Both the position numbers and the translations under genes were made by a program. Below, one piece after another: positions 22,421-29,956 of a stretch of 64,000 nt of DNA (positions are counted from its first letter, which is position 1; every line of letters begins with the position of its first letter). Where the stretch lies: contig NZ_BOPO01000124.1 in NCBI RefSeq assembly GCF_017312725.1, positions 1 to 64,000 of the forward strand. The letters run 5' to 3'. The notes below the pieces were generated by a model. It had not been told where the DNA came from. It did not search any database and was given only the letters and a program-made list of their open reading frames with translations. This DNA is from Actinocatenispora comari (lineage in GTDB: Bacteria > Actinomycetota > Actinomycetes > Mycobacteriales > Micromonosporaceae).

Positions 22421-23320
22421 ATGACCGACGCCGGAGCCGCACCGCCCGACCCGGCTGGCGTGCGACGCTCGCCGCTGCGCCGGCACCTGGTGTCGCTGCT
22501 GCTGGTCGCGGCCATCCTGGTGCTGATCGTCCTGCTCGCCGTCAAGGGCGGCACCGACCACAGGCTGCCCACCGCGGCGCCGTCGTCACCGTCGCCGTCC
22601 GCGTCACCGTCGAACGCCGGCAGCCGGTACGCGCCGCTGGAGACCCCGCCGGACCACGGCACGGTGAAGATCGACGAGACCGGCTTCGAGAACATCAAGG
22701 ACGTGGCCGGCGAGCCGCAGGTCACCTGGGGCGCCGTCATCGAGAACACCAGCGGTGCGGCGACCGCCGCGGTGGAGCTGCGCATCACCTACCTGGACCG
22801 GGCCGGCAAGAAGATCAAGGTCGAGGGGTTCTACGAGCAGGCCACGGTCCCCGCCGTGCTGCCCGGCCGGCGCACCGGCGTCGGCGGCGTCACCTACCTC
22901 GACGACCCCGCCGTCGCCGCCGTCCGGATCCGGGTCGGCACGACGCGCTGGTGGGTCGACCCCGGCAAGCCGCCGACCCTGTCCATCGGCCGGATCCGGA
23001 CCGACTGGCGAGGCAAGGGCGAGCCCGTGCCGTACTGGGGAGCCGGCAAGATCGGCGCGTTCCGGAACGACCGCGGCACTCTCTACGTCACGTTCCGGGT
23101 CGACTCGTCGTACCGGACGGTGCTGTCCCGGGCGGGCGTGACGGCCGTGTTCCGCAACGCCAAGGGACACATCGTCGGCGGCTCGTCGATGACCGATCTC
23201 GGCCTCGACGTCTCGCTCCCGCCGGGCTGGTCCGACCAGTCCCTCCGGGTCAAGTACGGCCCGCCCGACGACGTCGACGAAGCCCGAACGGAGATCTACG
23301 TCTACCCCTCGACGACCTGA
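22421..23320 (+). CDS. Single-pass membrane protein with extracytoplasmic beta domain (paralog 2 of 14166-15227)
   Basis: A 299-residue paralog of the 353-residue protein. A basic N terminus leads to a membrane helix (LVSLLLVAAILVLIVLLAV), a Ser/Pro linker and the exported domain: DHGTVKIDETGFENIKD, QVTWGAVIENTSGAATAAVE, LRITYLDRAGKKIKV, GVGGVTYL, LYVTFRVDSSY and GHIVGGSS align one by one with the other copy. The acidic Ala/Pro N terminus of paralog 1 is missing. ATG start with GGAGTGGGG upstream. Likely co-regulated with its divergent partner. Confidence 0.85.
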   Translation: MTDAGAAPPDPAGVRRSPLRRHLVSLLLVAAILVLIVLLAVKGGTDHRLPTAAPSSPSPSASPSNAGSRYAPLETPPDHGTVKIDETGFENIKDVAGEPQVTWGAVIENTSGAATAAVELRITYLDRAGKKIKVEGFYEQATVPAVLPGRRTGVGGVTYLDDPAVAAVRIRVGTTRWWVDPGKPPTLSIGRIRTDWRGKGEPVPYWGAGKIGAFRNDRGTLYVTFRVDSSYRTVLSRAGVTAVFRNAKGHIVGGSSMTDLGLDVSLPPGWSDQSLRVKYGPPDDVDEARTEIYVYPSTT

Positions 23321-23341
23321 CCACCGCTCGACCGTCGTCCC

Positions 23342-24613
23342 TCAGACCTCGTACTCGCGGACCAGGTCGCGGAACCGCCGTTCCAGCCGGGCCAGCGGTA
23401 CCGCCAGCTCGGCGTCGATGGCAGCGGCCCGTCCGGCGTCGAGTACCACCCGGGCCGGCTCGTCCGGCCGGCTGGCGGCGTGGTCCAGCCGCATCGCGGT
23501 CGGCGGGTGCGACGAGTCGACCCGGTGCCGACGCATCCGACCCCGCCGGAACAGCCGGTCCTTCTCGGTGGCCGGCAGTTCCGCGGCATGCGCGACGATC
23601 GCCGCGTACGACTCACCCGCCGGCGCGTTCCGGGGCACCAGCCGGCCGGCCCGCAGCAGGGTGTCGGTCACCAGGAACGTCTCCAGTAGCGACCGGGCCG
23701 CCGACCGTCCGCCGGCGCGGACGGCCATCGCGTCGGCCAGGTACTCGGCCCGCTGGCCGACCCTCAGCAACGCCAAGCCGAACGCCACGATCACGCAGTA
23801 CAGTGCGCCACCGATGACCGCCTGCGGGATCAGCAACAGCAGACCCGCGACCATCGCGAACGGGTTTCCGCGGGCCGCGAAGGCGCTGTCCCGGCCGGGC
23901 CGCACCAGCTCGTACCAGCGGACCAGCGCGCGCAGCGCACCGCCGACGAACACGCCCTGCCGGTTGTCGCCGTTCGCACCGTGGCCGAGCTCGTGGCCGA
24001 GCAGCGCGACCCGGCCCTGCCGGTCCAACACTGTCCACAGTGGAGCGCCCAGCACCATGGTCCGGCGCTGCCGGATGCCGACGACGGTGTAGTACGCGTT
24101 GAAGTCCGGATCCAGGCCGATCTGGTCGATGTGCCGGGCACCGATCGCGTCGGCCACGGCGTCGCACAGCGCGTACAGCTGCGGCGCCTCGTCACGGTCG
24201 AGCAGCTCGACCTCCGGGTCCAGCTTCCCCAGCCGGGGCCGCAACAACACCACGATCGCCAGCGCGAGCAGCCCGAGCGGGACGAGCACCAGCCGGCCGG
24301 TGAGGCAGAGCCAGATTCCCAGTACCGCGACGGCGACGGTCACCGCGTGCACGCCCGCGGCCAGTACGTAGGTGAGCACCCAGGCCACGTCGCGGCTCGG
24401 ACGGGACACCTCGGCGCGGCAGAGGCGTTCGTGCACCGAGGCCATGGTCCGGTCGCCGACCTTCCGGATCCACCGGTTCACCCGGCCGCGCGGCGGCTTC
24501 GGCGGGCTGGGGTCGACGCCCCACTCGCACCCGGGGCACCACGACGGGTACCGCTCGTCGGCCACCAGCGGGGCGGCGCAGTTCGGGCAGGCAGCGGACA
24601 TCTCGGTCGTCAC
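23342..24613 (-). CDS. M48-family metalloprotease with N-terminal zinc ribbon
   Basis: A 423-residue membrane protein. A zinc ribbon CPNCAAPL...SWCPGCEWG occupies residues 8-35, followed by a cytosolic linker, two membrane helices (about 80-130) and an M48 domain with the catalytic HELGHGANGD and a later Glu ligand in AEYLADAMAV. Further hydrophobic helices lie after HExxH. HtpX/Ste24-like intramembrane or membrane-protein proteolysis is the family role. The GTG at 24613 is favoured because TAGGTT ends 8 nt upstream with no SD, implying a leaderless mRNA; ATG at 24601 is the alternative. Confidence 0.88.
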   Translation of the reverse strand: MTTEMSAACPNCAAPLVADERYPSWCPGCEWGVDPSPPKPPRGRVNRWIRKVGDRTMASVHERLCRAEVSRPSRDVAWVLTYVLAAGVHAVTVAVAVLGIWLCLTGRLVLVPLGLLALAIVVLLRPRLGKLDPEVELLDRDEAPQLYALCDAVADAIGARHIDQIGLDPDFNAYYTVVGIRQRRTMVLGAPLWTVLDRQGRVALLGHELGHGANGDNRQGVFVGGALRALVRWYELVRPGRDSAFAARGNPFAMVAGLLLLIPQAVIGGALYCVIVAFGLALLRVGQRAEYLADAMAVRAGGRSAARSLLETFLVTDTLLRAGRLVPRNAPAGESYAAIVAHAAELPATEKDRLFRRGRMRRHRVDSSHPPTAMRLDHAASRPDEPARVVLDAGRAAAIDAELAVPLARLERRFRDLVREYEV

Positions 24614-24621
24614 GGCGGCCG

Positions 24622-24627
24622 AACCTA
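24622..24627 (-). promoter_or_regulatory. -10 (TAGGTT) of the leaderless M48 gene
   Basis: Minus-strand TAGGTT ends 8 nt before GTG 24613 and decides that start. Confidence 0.45.
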
Positions 24628-24715
24628 TCGAAACCCCATCATCCGCCCCTCCCCCGAACGGCCCATCCACCCTGTCCCGTCGGCCGTACTCCGCGCGGTG
24701 CACGCCCCGGCCCCG

Positions 24716-24721
24716 TACCTT
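24716..24721 (+). promoter_or_regulatory. -10 (TACCTT) of the YdeI-like gene
   Basis: The hexamer gives a start near 24728 and a leader of about 33 nt carrying the GGGAGGGG ribosome-binding site. The downstream GGTGCACC-like context is not shared with other copies. Confidence 0.45.
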
Positions 24722-24760
24722 GGTGCACCGGTCTTCGACAGGACTCGCGGGAGGGGCGCC

Positions 24761-25342
24761 ATGCAGGGCGGGCACGGTACGGCCGGAGCGGCGGAGGCGA
24801 TGCGGTTCGCCGACGCCGCGGCGTGGGAGTCCTGGCTGGCCGAACACCACGCCGAGGACGGCGGTGCCTGGCTGCTGATCCGGCGCAAGAACGCGGCCGT
24901 ACCGCTGCTCACCATCGACGAGGCCGCCGAGGTGGCGCTCTGCTACGGCTGGATCGACGGCCACCGCCGCGCCCACGACGCCGACTCGTTCCGGCAGCGG
25001 TACTCCCGCCGGCGGCGCGGCAGCCCCTGGTCGCGGGTGAACGTCGAGCGGGCGGAGGCGCTGATCGAGGCCGGCCGGATGCGCGAGCCGGGGTTCGCCG
25101 CGATCCAGGCGGCCCGCGCCGACGGCCGCTGGGACGCCGCGTACGCCCCGCAGCGCGAGGCACCGGTACCGCCCGAACTCGCCGCGGCGCTCGCCGCCGA
25201 CCCGGCCGCGTCGGCCCGCTTCGACGCCCTCGATCGCACCGCCCGCTACCTGCTGGTCCTCCCGCTCCTCAAGGCCCGCACCCCCACCACCCGCCAGCGC
25301 CACCTCACCACCATCCTGTCCCGCCTGACCACCAACCCCTGA
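24761..25342 (+). CDS. YdeI/OmpD-associated family protein
   Basis: A 193-residue cytosolic protein of the YdeI/OmpD-associated family. FADAAAWESWLAEHHAEDGG, WLLIRRKNAAVPLLTIDEA (part) and EVALCYGWIDGHRRAHD are the family's conserved N-terminal stretch, and FRQRYSRRRRGSPWSRVNVE and RADGRWDAAY follow in the expected order; the C-terminal part pairs a helix with the closing LVLPLLKARTPTTRQRHLTT. Its biochemical role is unknown; relatives are linked to peptide/bacteriocin protection. ATG start with GGGAGGGG 5 nt upstream. Confidence 0.88.
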   Translation: MQGGHGTAGAAEAMRFADAAAWESWLAEHHAEDGGAWLLIRRKNAAVPLLTIDEAAEVALCYGWIDGHRRAHDADSFRQRYSRRRRGSPWSRVNVERAEALIEAGRMREPGFAAIQAARADGRWDAAYAPQREAPVPPELAAALAADPAASARFDALDRTARYLLVLPLLKARTPTTRQRHLTTILSRLTTNP

Positions 25343-25465
25343 CGACCGGCCAGGGCACGCGAAGCGGGCAAGCTCCCGCTGCATGAACTGCGGCCAGCGA
25401 AAAACGAGCCGGCATTGGGCGGGTACCACGAGGTGCGGAGCGGTCGCCGTACGGAAAGGTGGGGC

Positions 25466-25786
25466 ATGCACTGCTGCGATGCGATGAGCCGGCACGCCAA
25501 CGCGACCTGCGACGAGCACGAGGATCCGTTCGACTGCCCGGACGCAGTGATCAGGTTCGACCCGAGATTCCAGGAGTACGGGCTCATCATCCACGACGGC
25601 GGCAGCTCGAGCAGCATCATCGCCTTCTGCCCCTGGTGTGGGCATCGGCTACCCGAGTCACAACGGGACCGCTGGTTCGACGAGCTCGAGCGCCACGGCA
25701 TCGACCCATGGGAGGACGACGTCCCGCCGGAGTTCGAAGACGATCGCCGGCTCGGGCTCAAACGTCCCGGGTCGCCATGCCGCTGA
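25466..25786 (+). CDS. DUF6980-like small cysteine-rich protein
   Basis: A 106-residue protein beginning MHCCDAMSRHANATCDEHED, with DCPDAVIRFDPRFQEYG, LIIHDGGSSSSIIAFCPWCG and LPESQRDRWFDELERHGIDP. The Cys pattern (CC, C, C, CxxC) suggests a metal-binding fold. It matches the DUF6980 type as I recall it; function unknown. ATG 25466 with GGAAAGGTGGGG upstream is preferred over an in-frame ATG 51 nt earlier. It opens a 1.4-kb stretch that looks less GC-biased and more fragmented than its surroundings. Confidence 0.8.
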   Translation: MHCCDAMSRHANATCDEHEDPFDCPDAVIRFDPRFQEYGLIIHDGGSSSSIIAFCPWCGHRLPESQRDRWFDELERHGIDPWEDDVPPEFEDDRRLGLKRPGSPCR

Positions 25787-26003
25787 CTCGGCTGACCTTC
25801 GGTCAATTGCGCAAGGCCGCGAGCATTGGGCGCTCGCGCTGCTCCACGAGTACGGCGTACCGCTCGGTTGGCCGCCGTCGATGCCGCAGCCGCCGGCGTG
25901 GGACAGCGTGACGATCTCAATGATCTGGGAACTGCAGGACGCGATCCCCAAACTGATCGCCGCCCGCCGCTCATACGACGAACTCGCCCGCGCCGACGGC
26001 TAG
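25777..26003 (+). pseudogene. Probable frameshifted gene fragment
   Basis: An ATG overlapping the previous stop starts MPLTRLTFGQLRKA, after which the coding frame appears to shift by one base near 25825. The following frame reads EHWALALLHEYGVPLGWPPS and IWELQDAIPKLIAARRSYDE before a TAG at 26001. The second part has no good start of its own. The two halves make a plausible protein of about 75 residues of an unrecognised family. A rare start inside the second frame is the alternative. Confidence 0.45.
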
Positions 26004-26089
26004 GCCCCCAGCGACCGCGGCACCCATAAGGCCGATCGGTTCGTGACAGGCTGCGATCCGGGTTCGAAGTACCCGCATCGCGGAGCCCG

Positions 26090-26608
26090 GTGTGGTGGTG
26101 CGAAGTGGATGATGGCTCAGTGACGAAGATCGATGACGACCACGTGAAGGTCCACTTCCGCATGGACGTGGATGAGGACGGTTGGCCACCGGCCAGCGTC
26201 GAGAGTCTATGGGCGGTGGACCTCGGCGACCGCACGGTGCGGTTGGACAACACGCCCTGGTTTGCCCGCGGAGTCGCCAGCCAGGACATCGTCCGGGTGC
26301 ACCCGGACGAGGACGGTGTTCTCTGGGCCGGGGAGACAGTCCAGCCCTCGCAGAACTGCACCATCCGGCTCATCGTGCTGAAGGACGGTGGATCTGCTGC
26401 CGCGCTACAGAGCGTGCTGGAGCTTTTCCATCGCCTCGGCACGACGGGCGAAGGCATCGAGCAGTTCCGGATGGTCGCCCTGGAGGTTCCCCCGCAGGCA
26501 GACCTGCCGAAAATCCGGCAGCTGTTGGAGCACGGCGCGACGGAGGAGTGGTGGCACTGGGAAGAAGGGTGCATCACCGCCGCCTGGAAAGCTGCCGCGC
26601 GGTCGTGA
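26090..26608 (+). CDS. DUF4265-like protein
   Basis: A 172-residue protein with the DUF4265 pattern: HVKVHFRMDVDEDGWPPASV, ESLWAVDLGDRTVRLDNTPW, FARGVASQDIVRV and a second half with GTTGEGIEQFRMVALEVPP. Function unknown; relatives are often found near toxin-immunity-like loci, but no toxin is seen here. The start is uncertain: GTG 26090 has GGAG only 4 nt upstream, while GTG 26120 begins right before the conserved region. It overlaps the following flavoprotein fragment (GTGA). Confidence 0.75.
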   Translation: MWWCEVDDGSVTKIDDDHVKVHFRMDVDEDGWPPASVESLWAVDLGDRTVRLDNTPWFARGVASQDIVRVHPDEDGVLWAGETVQPSQNCTIRLIVLKDGGSAAALQSVLELFHRLGTTGEGIEQFRMVALEVPPQADLPKIRQLLEHGATEEWWHWEEGCITAAWKAAARS

Positions 26609-26877
26609 GAACGACGGCGCCGCGCAACTACGCGCTGGACCTGCTGGCCGAGGCGATCGGCTACCGGATCCCGATCGTGGTCCTCCCGTTCGTGAACACC
26701 AACCTCGCCGAACGCGCGACTTTCCGGCGTAGCGTGGCGGCGTTGCGCACCGAGGGGGTCCGCATCATGCTCGGCCCCGGCGAATGGCAGCCACATCCGC
26801 CCGGCGCCGGCTCGGATCGTCTGCACGAGTTCCCGTGGTCTCGGGCGCTCGACCGGGTCACGCGGGCGGCGCCCTGA
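26605..26877 (+). pseudogene. C-terminal fragment of a flavoprotein (PPCDC-like)
   Basis: The 90-codon frame NYALDLLAEAIGYRIPIVVL, FVNTNLAERATFRRSVAALR and LGPGEWQPHPPGAGSDRLHE matches only the C-terminal half of actinobacterial flavoproteins related to phosphopantothenoylcysteine decarboxylase, which are usually about 180-190 residues. The flavin-binding N-terminal half is absent and replaced by the end of the DUF4265 gene. It is probably a deletion remnant, although the overlapping GTG could still be translated. Confidence 0.65.
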
Positions 26878-26884
26878 ATTGTGG

Positions 26885-26913
26885 TTGTTGGGGAGGAGCC
26901 GGGTCGTTAGCTT
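26885..26913 (+). promoter_or_regulatory. Promoter of a leaderless methyltransferase gene
   Basis: TTGTTG at 26885-26890 and TAGCTT at 26908-26913 are 17 nt apart; the GTG start follows 6 nt later without a ribosome-binding site. Confidence 0.55.
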
Positions 26914-26919
26914 GCCCGG

Positions 26920-27804
26920 GTGACGTATCTGAGCCCGCTGGGGTACCTGCTGGGTGTGGAAGGTGTCGCGCTGCTGCGCGGGATGCGGGAAGGTACCGGC
27001 GACCGGACGTTCGTCGAGGCCCGGCTGGCCGAGATCCGCGAGCTGCTCGCCGATCCGACGTTGCGGGCCGCCGGTGGCCTGGACGCGGTGCCGGGCGGGA
27101 TCGGTACCGACCAGGTGTACGACGAGTGGGCCGCGCACTACGACGGCCCGAACTCGATGATCGACCTCGAACAGCCGCTGGTGCGCGAGATCCTCGCCGG
27201 GTTGCCGGTCGGTACCGCTCTCGACGCCGCCTGCGGCACCGGCCGGCACGCCGAGTACCTCGCCGGGCTCGGTCACCGCGTTATCGGGGTCGACGCCAAC
27301 CCGCGGATGCTCGCGGTCGCCGCAGCGAAACTGCCCGAGCTGGACCTGCGCCGGGGCATGCTCGACGCACTCCCGCTGGGCGACGACTCGGTCGATCTGG
27401 TGGTGTGCGGCCTGGCCCTGTGCCACACGCCGGACCTCGCCCCGGTGTTCGCCGAGTTCGCGCGGGTGCTCCGACCCGGCGGGCACCTGGTCGTCTCGGA
27501 CCCGCACCAGGTGTTGTCGTACCTGCGCCCCACGCTGCCGCGCGCGCCGGGGCCGGACGGGCGGCGATCGATCCTCGTCGAGTACCACCGGCCGCTGAGC
27601 GCCTACCTCACCGCGGCACTCCGGTACGGTTTCCAGCTCCGGCACTGTGCCGAGCCCCAGGCGGAGCGGCCGGAACGGCCCACGGTAGCGCCGCCGATGC
27701 CGACCGAGGTCGGCTGGGCACTGCTCGACCAGGTACCCGAGGCCGCGGCGGTGGCGCTGAGCGTCCCGTCCGTCGTGCTGCTGCACCTGCAGTCGCCCGG
27801 GTGA
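26920..27804 (+). CDS. SAM-dependent class I methyltransferase
   Basis: A 294-residue methyltransferase. The SAM-binding motif is ALDAACGTGRHAEYLAGLGH (about 92-111), with acidic residue motif II in VIGVDANPRML and motif IV in DLVVCGLALCHTP. A helical N-terminal extension of about 65 residues precedes DEWAAHYDGPNSMIDLEQPL. The substrate cannot be read from sequence. It runs convergently into the Smr-like gene with 12 nt between stops. The GTG start is supported by the leaderless promoter. Confidence 0.88.
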   Translation: MTYLSPLGYLLGVEGVALLRGMREGTGDRTFVEARLAEIRELLADPTLRAAGGLDAVPGGIGTDQVYDEWAAHYDGPNSMIDLEQPLVREILAGLPVGTALDAACGTGRHAEYLAGLGHRVIGVDANPRMLAVAAAKLPELDLRRGMLDALPLGDDSVDLVVCGLALCHTPDLAPVFAEFARVLRPGGHLVVSDPHQVLSYLRPTLPRAPGPDGRRSILVEYHRPLSAYLTAALRYGFQLRHCAEPQAERPERPTVAPPMPTEVGWALLDQVPEAAAVALSVPSVVLLHLQSPG

Positions 27805-27816
27805 ACGGGCCCGCGG

Positions 27817-28071
27817 CTACTTGTGGCGGAAGTGGACGAAGAGGCGGCCGAAGTTGCGGGAGTCCTTTTCGACCCGGTGGTAGAGCGGCTTGATGTCGCG
27901 GCGGTCGAGAAAGCGCAGCACCCGCTTCTTGAGCTGGCCGGAGCCCTTGCCGGGGATGATTTCGACCAGGGTGGCCTTCTTGGCCAGGGCCTCCTGGATG
28001 ATGTCGTTGAGGGCGCGATCGATGTCCTGACCGCGGTTGAAGATGTCGTGCAGGTCGAGCTTGAGCTTCAT
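27817..28071 (-). CDS. Smr-domain-like small protein
   Basis: An 84-residue protein resembling a stand-alone Smr domain (the MutS2 C-terminal nuclease fold): KLDLHDIFNRGQDIDRALND, LVEIIPGKGSGQLKKRVLRF and PLYHRVEKDSRNFGRLFVHF (with the typical G-K-G-S/x-G loop). Small Smr proteins bind or cleave nucleic acid. ATG start with AGGAGGGGAC upstream. It overlaps the DUF2891 gene by ATGA and is the last gene of the DUF969 operon, which is an unexpected partner for a transporter/peptidase set. Confidence 0.8.
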   Translation of the reverse strand: MKLKLDLHDIFNRGQDIDRALNDIIQEALAKKATLVEIIPGKGSGQLKKRVLRFLDRRDIKPLYHRVEKDSRNFGRLFVHFRHK

Positions 28072-29216
28072 CGCGTCCCCTCCTGGTTCGCCCCCACGGT
28101 ACCCGGGTCGTCTGCCAGGGCGAGACAGGCGAAGGTGGCGAGCCAGTGCGCGGTGAGGAAGCTGCCGCTGGTGAGCGCGCCGAGGCAGCGCTGCGTCTCG
28201 GTCTCGGCGAGGGTACGAAACGGCGCCACCCGCGGGTCGTCCGCCGGCAGCGCGGCGGCGAGTGCGCGCAGCTGCCAGGCGCGGGACAGGCCCAGCCCGT
28301 ACAGGTGGGACTGCTGGCTGTCGCCGGGGTCGAGCGGCGCGACCGGTCGCAGTCCCAGCGACTGGCCGGCATCGAGGCCCGCACCCGGACCGGCTGCACT
28401 CGCCTCGGCACCACCGGCTTCCGGCGCGTTCCGACCGGCGGCACTCAGCTCGGCCGCACCGGCTTCCGGCGGGTGAGGACCGGCCGCCGGCGGGAGGAAG
28501 TTCGTGAGCCAGGCCGGGAACTCGCCGGCGGGGAGGACCCGGCGCATCAGGTCGGCTTCGGACAGGCCGGCGGACAGGAAGTCCTGGCCGCTCGGTTCCC
28601 AGCCGATCGGGTAGTCGCGATCGCCGCGGTACCAGTCGTTCGCGCGATCCCGGAGGCGGGCGGCCAGCGTCTCGTCGCCGCGCGCCTGCGCGCCGTCGAG
28701 CAGCAGCGACAGCGCGAACGCGGTGTTGGCGTGGGTACCGTGCCGGACCGGCGCCGGGGTGCGGTCGAGCCAGCGGAGGGCGAGCGACGACACCGCGTCG
28801 GCGAGCGGGCCGAGCGCGGCCGACCAGCGGGCCCCGGCGGGGCAGCGGTCGGCGACGCCGGCCAGCACGTACGCCCAGGCCCACCCGTACGGTCGCTCGA
28901 ACTCCGGGTGCGAGCGCAGGTAGTCGGCCTCGACCCGGATCGCCGCCGGGGTGAGCGTCTCCCCGAGCGCCGCCTCCACCGCAGCCACGTCGATCCACTG
29001 TGGATAGTCGGTGCGCAGCCGGATCAGCAGCCAGTGCATGTGCACGCAGGAATGCCAGTCGTACGCGCCACCGAACGCCGGATGCAGCCGGCGGGGTCGC
29101 CAGGTGTCGTCCGGGCCGGCCGTGACGTGCTGGCTCGCGTACGGGAACTCGGTGCGGATGTTGCGGATCGCGGTCTCCGCGAGGGTTCCGGCGAGCTCCG
29201 CCAACCGCTCACTCAC
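28068..29216 (-). CDS. DUF2891 family protein with internal low-complexity insert
   Basis: A 382-residue DUF2891 protein, probably an alpha/alpha-barrel. Diagnostic stretches are LHPAFGGAYDWHSCVHMHWL, ERPYGWAWAYVLA, GTHANTAFALSLLLDGA and WEPSGQDFLSAGLSEADLMR. Residues about 255-300 are an Ala/Pro/Gly/Glu-rich insertion of repeated PEAGGAEASAAG units that interrupts the domain before SQQSHLYGLGLSRAWQLRAL. Family members are cytosolic and of unknown activity; co-occurrence with Pcp and DUF969/979 suggests a role in handling N-terminally blocked peptides or 5-oxoproline. GTG start overlapping the pcp stop (GTGA). Confidence 0.85.
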   Translation of the reverse strand: MSERLAELAGTLAETAIRNIRTEFPYASQHVTAGPDDTWRPRRLHPAFGGAYDWHSCVHMHWLLIRLRTDYPQWIDVAAVEAALGETLTPAAIRVEADYLRSHPEFERPYGWAWAYVLAGVADRCPAGARWSAALGPLADAVSSLALRWLDRTPAPVRHGTHANTAFALSLLLDGAQARGDETLAARLRDRANDWYRGDRDYPIGWEPSGQDFLSAGLSEADLMRRVLPAGEFPAWLTNFLPPAAGPHPPEAGAAELSAAGRNAPEAGGAEASAAGPGAGLDAGQSLGLRPVAPLDPGDSQQSHLYGLGLSRAWQLRALAAALPADDPRVAPFRTLAETETQRCLGALTSGSFLTAHWLATFACLALADDPGTVGANQEGTR

Positions 29217-29833
29217 TGCTCGGCCCCGCCGGAGACCGTGATGTCCACAGTGGACGACAGCGCGGTGTCGACCACGATGCGCAGGCCGCGGGCGATGTCG
29301 GGGACCGACATGCTCGGCGCCGAGCCGTCGGTGACCTGCTCCGGCGCGTACGGGACGTGCACGAACCCGCCGCGCACCGCCGGGAACTCGGTGTCGATCA
29401 GGTGCGCCAGGCCGTAGAACACGTGGTTGCAGACGAACGTACCGGCGGTCTGCGACACCGCCGCCGGGATGCCCGCCGCGCGCAGTGCCGCGACGCACGC
29501 CTTGATCGGCAGCGACGAGAAGTACGCCGCGGGCCCGTCCGGCACGACCGGCTCGTCGATCGGTTGGGCGCCCGCGTTGTCCGGGATGCGCGCGTCGTCG
29601 ACGTTGATCGCCACCCGCTCGACCGACAGCCCGGCGCGGCCGCCGGCGAGCCCGGCGCACACCACCAGCTCCGGCTCGTACCGGTCGATCGCGGCGCGCA
29701 GCGCGGGAATCGAGCCGGCGAACGTGCACGGCAGCTCCACCGCGTGCACACCGTCCATCGTGGACACCGCGGCCCAGGACGGGTTGATGCTCGCCCCACC
29801 GAACGGCTCGAACCCGGTCACCAACACGCTCAC
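29213..29833 (-). CDS. pcp: Pyroglutamyl-peptidase I
   Basis: A 206-residue C15 cysteine peptidase removing N-terminal pyroglutamate. The catalytic triad is visible: Glu in GRAGLSVERVAINVDDARIP (part), Cys in TAGTFVCNHVFYG and His in RGGFVHVPYAPEQ. The N terminus VLVTGFEPFGGASINPS is typical. GTG start with GGAGG about 8 nt upstream. Located in the DUF969-DUF979-pcp-DUF2891-Smr gene string, 123 nt after DUF979, so the product 5-oxoproline may be the transported or downstream metabolite. Confidence 0.94.
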   Translation of the reverse strand: MSVLVTGFEPFGGASINPSWAAVSTMDGVHAVELPCTFAGSIPALRAAIDRYEPELVVCAGLAGGRAGLSVERVAINVDDARIPDNAGAQPIDEPVVPDGPAAYFSSLPIKACVAALRAAGIPAAVSQTAGTFVCNHVFYGLAHLIDTEFPAVRGGFVHVPYAPEQVTDGSAPSMSVPDIARGLRIVVDTALSSTVDITVSGGAEQ

Positions 29834-29956
29834 ACCGCACCTCCACGGCACTCCGCCACGACCCGGCGCGCGCACGCGCACCACCCGTGACTCGCTCGTT
29901 CACGCTCGCTCATGCCACGCCTCCGCCGCGCTCGCCGGACCACGAGGAACGGTCGT

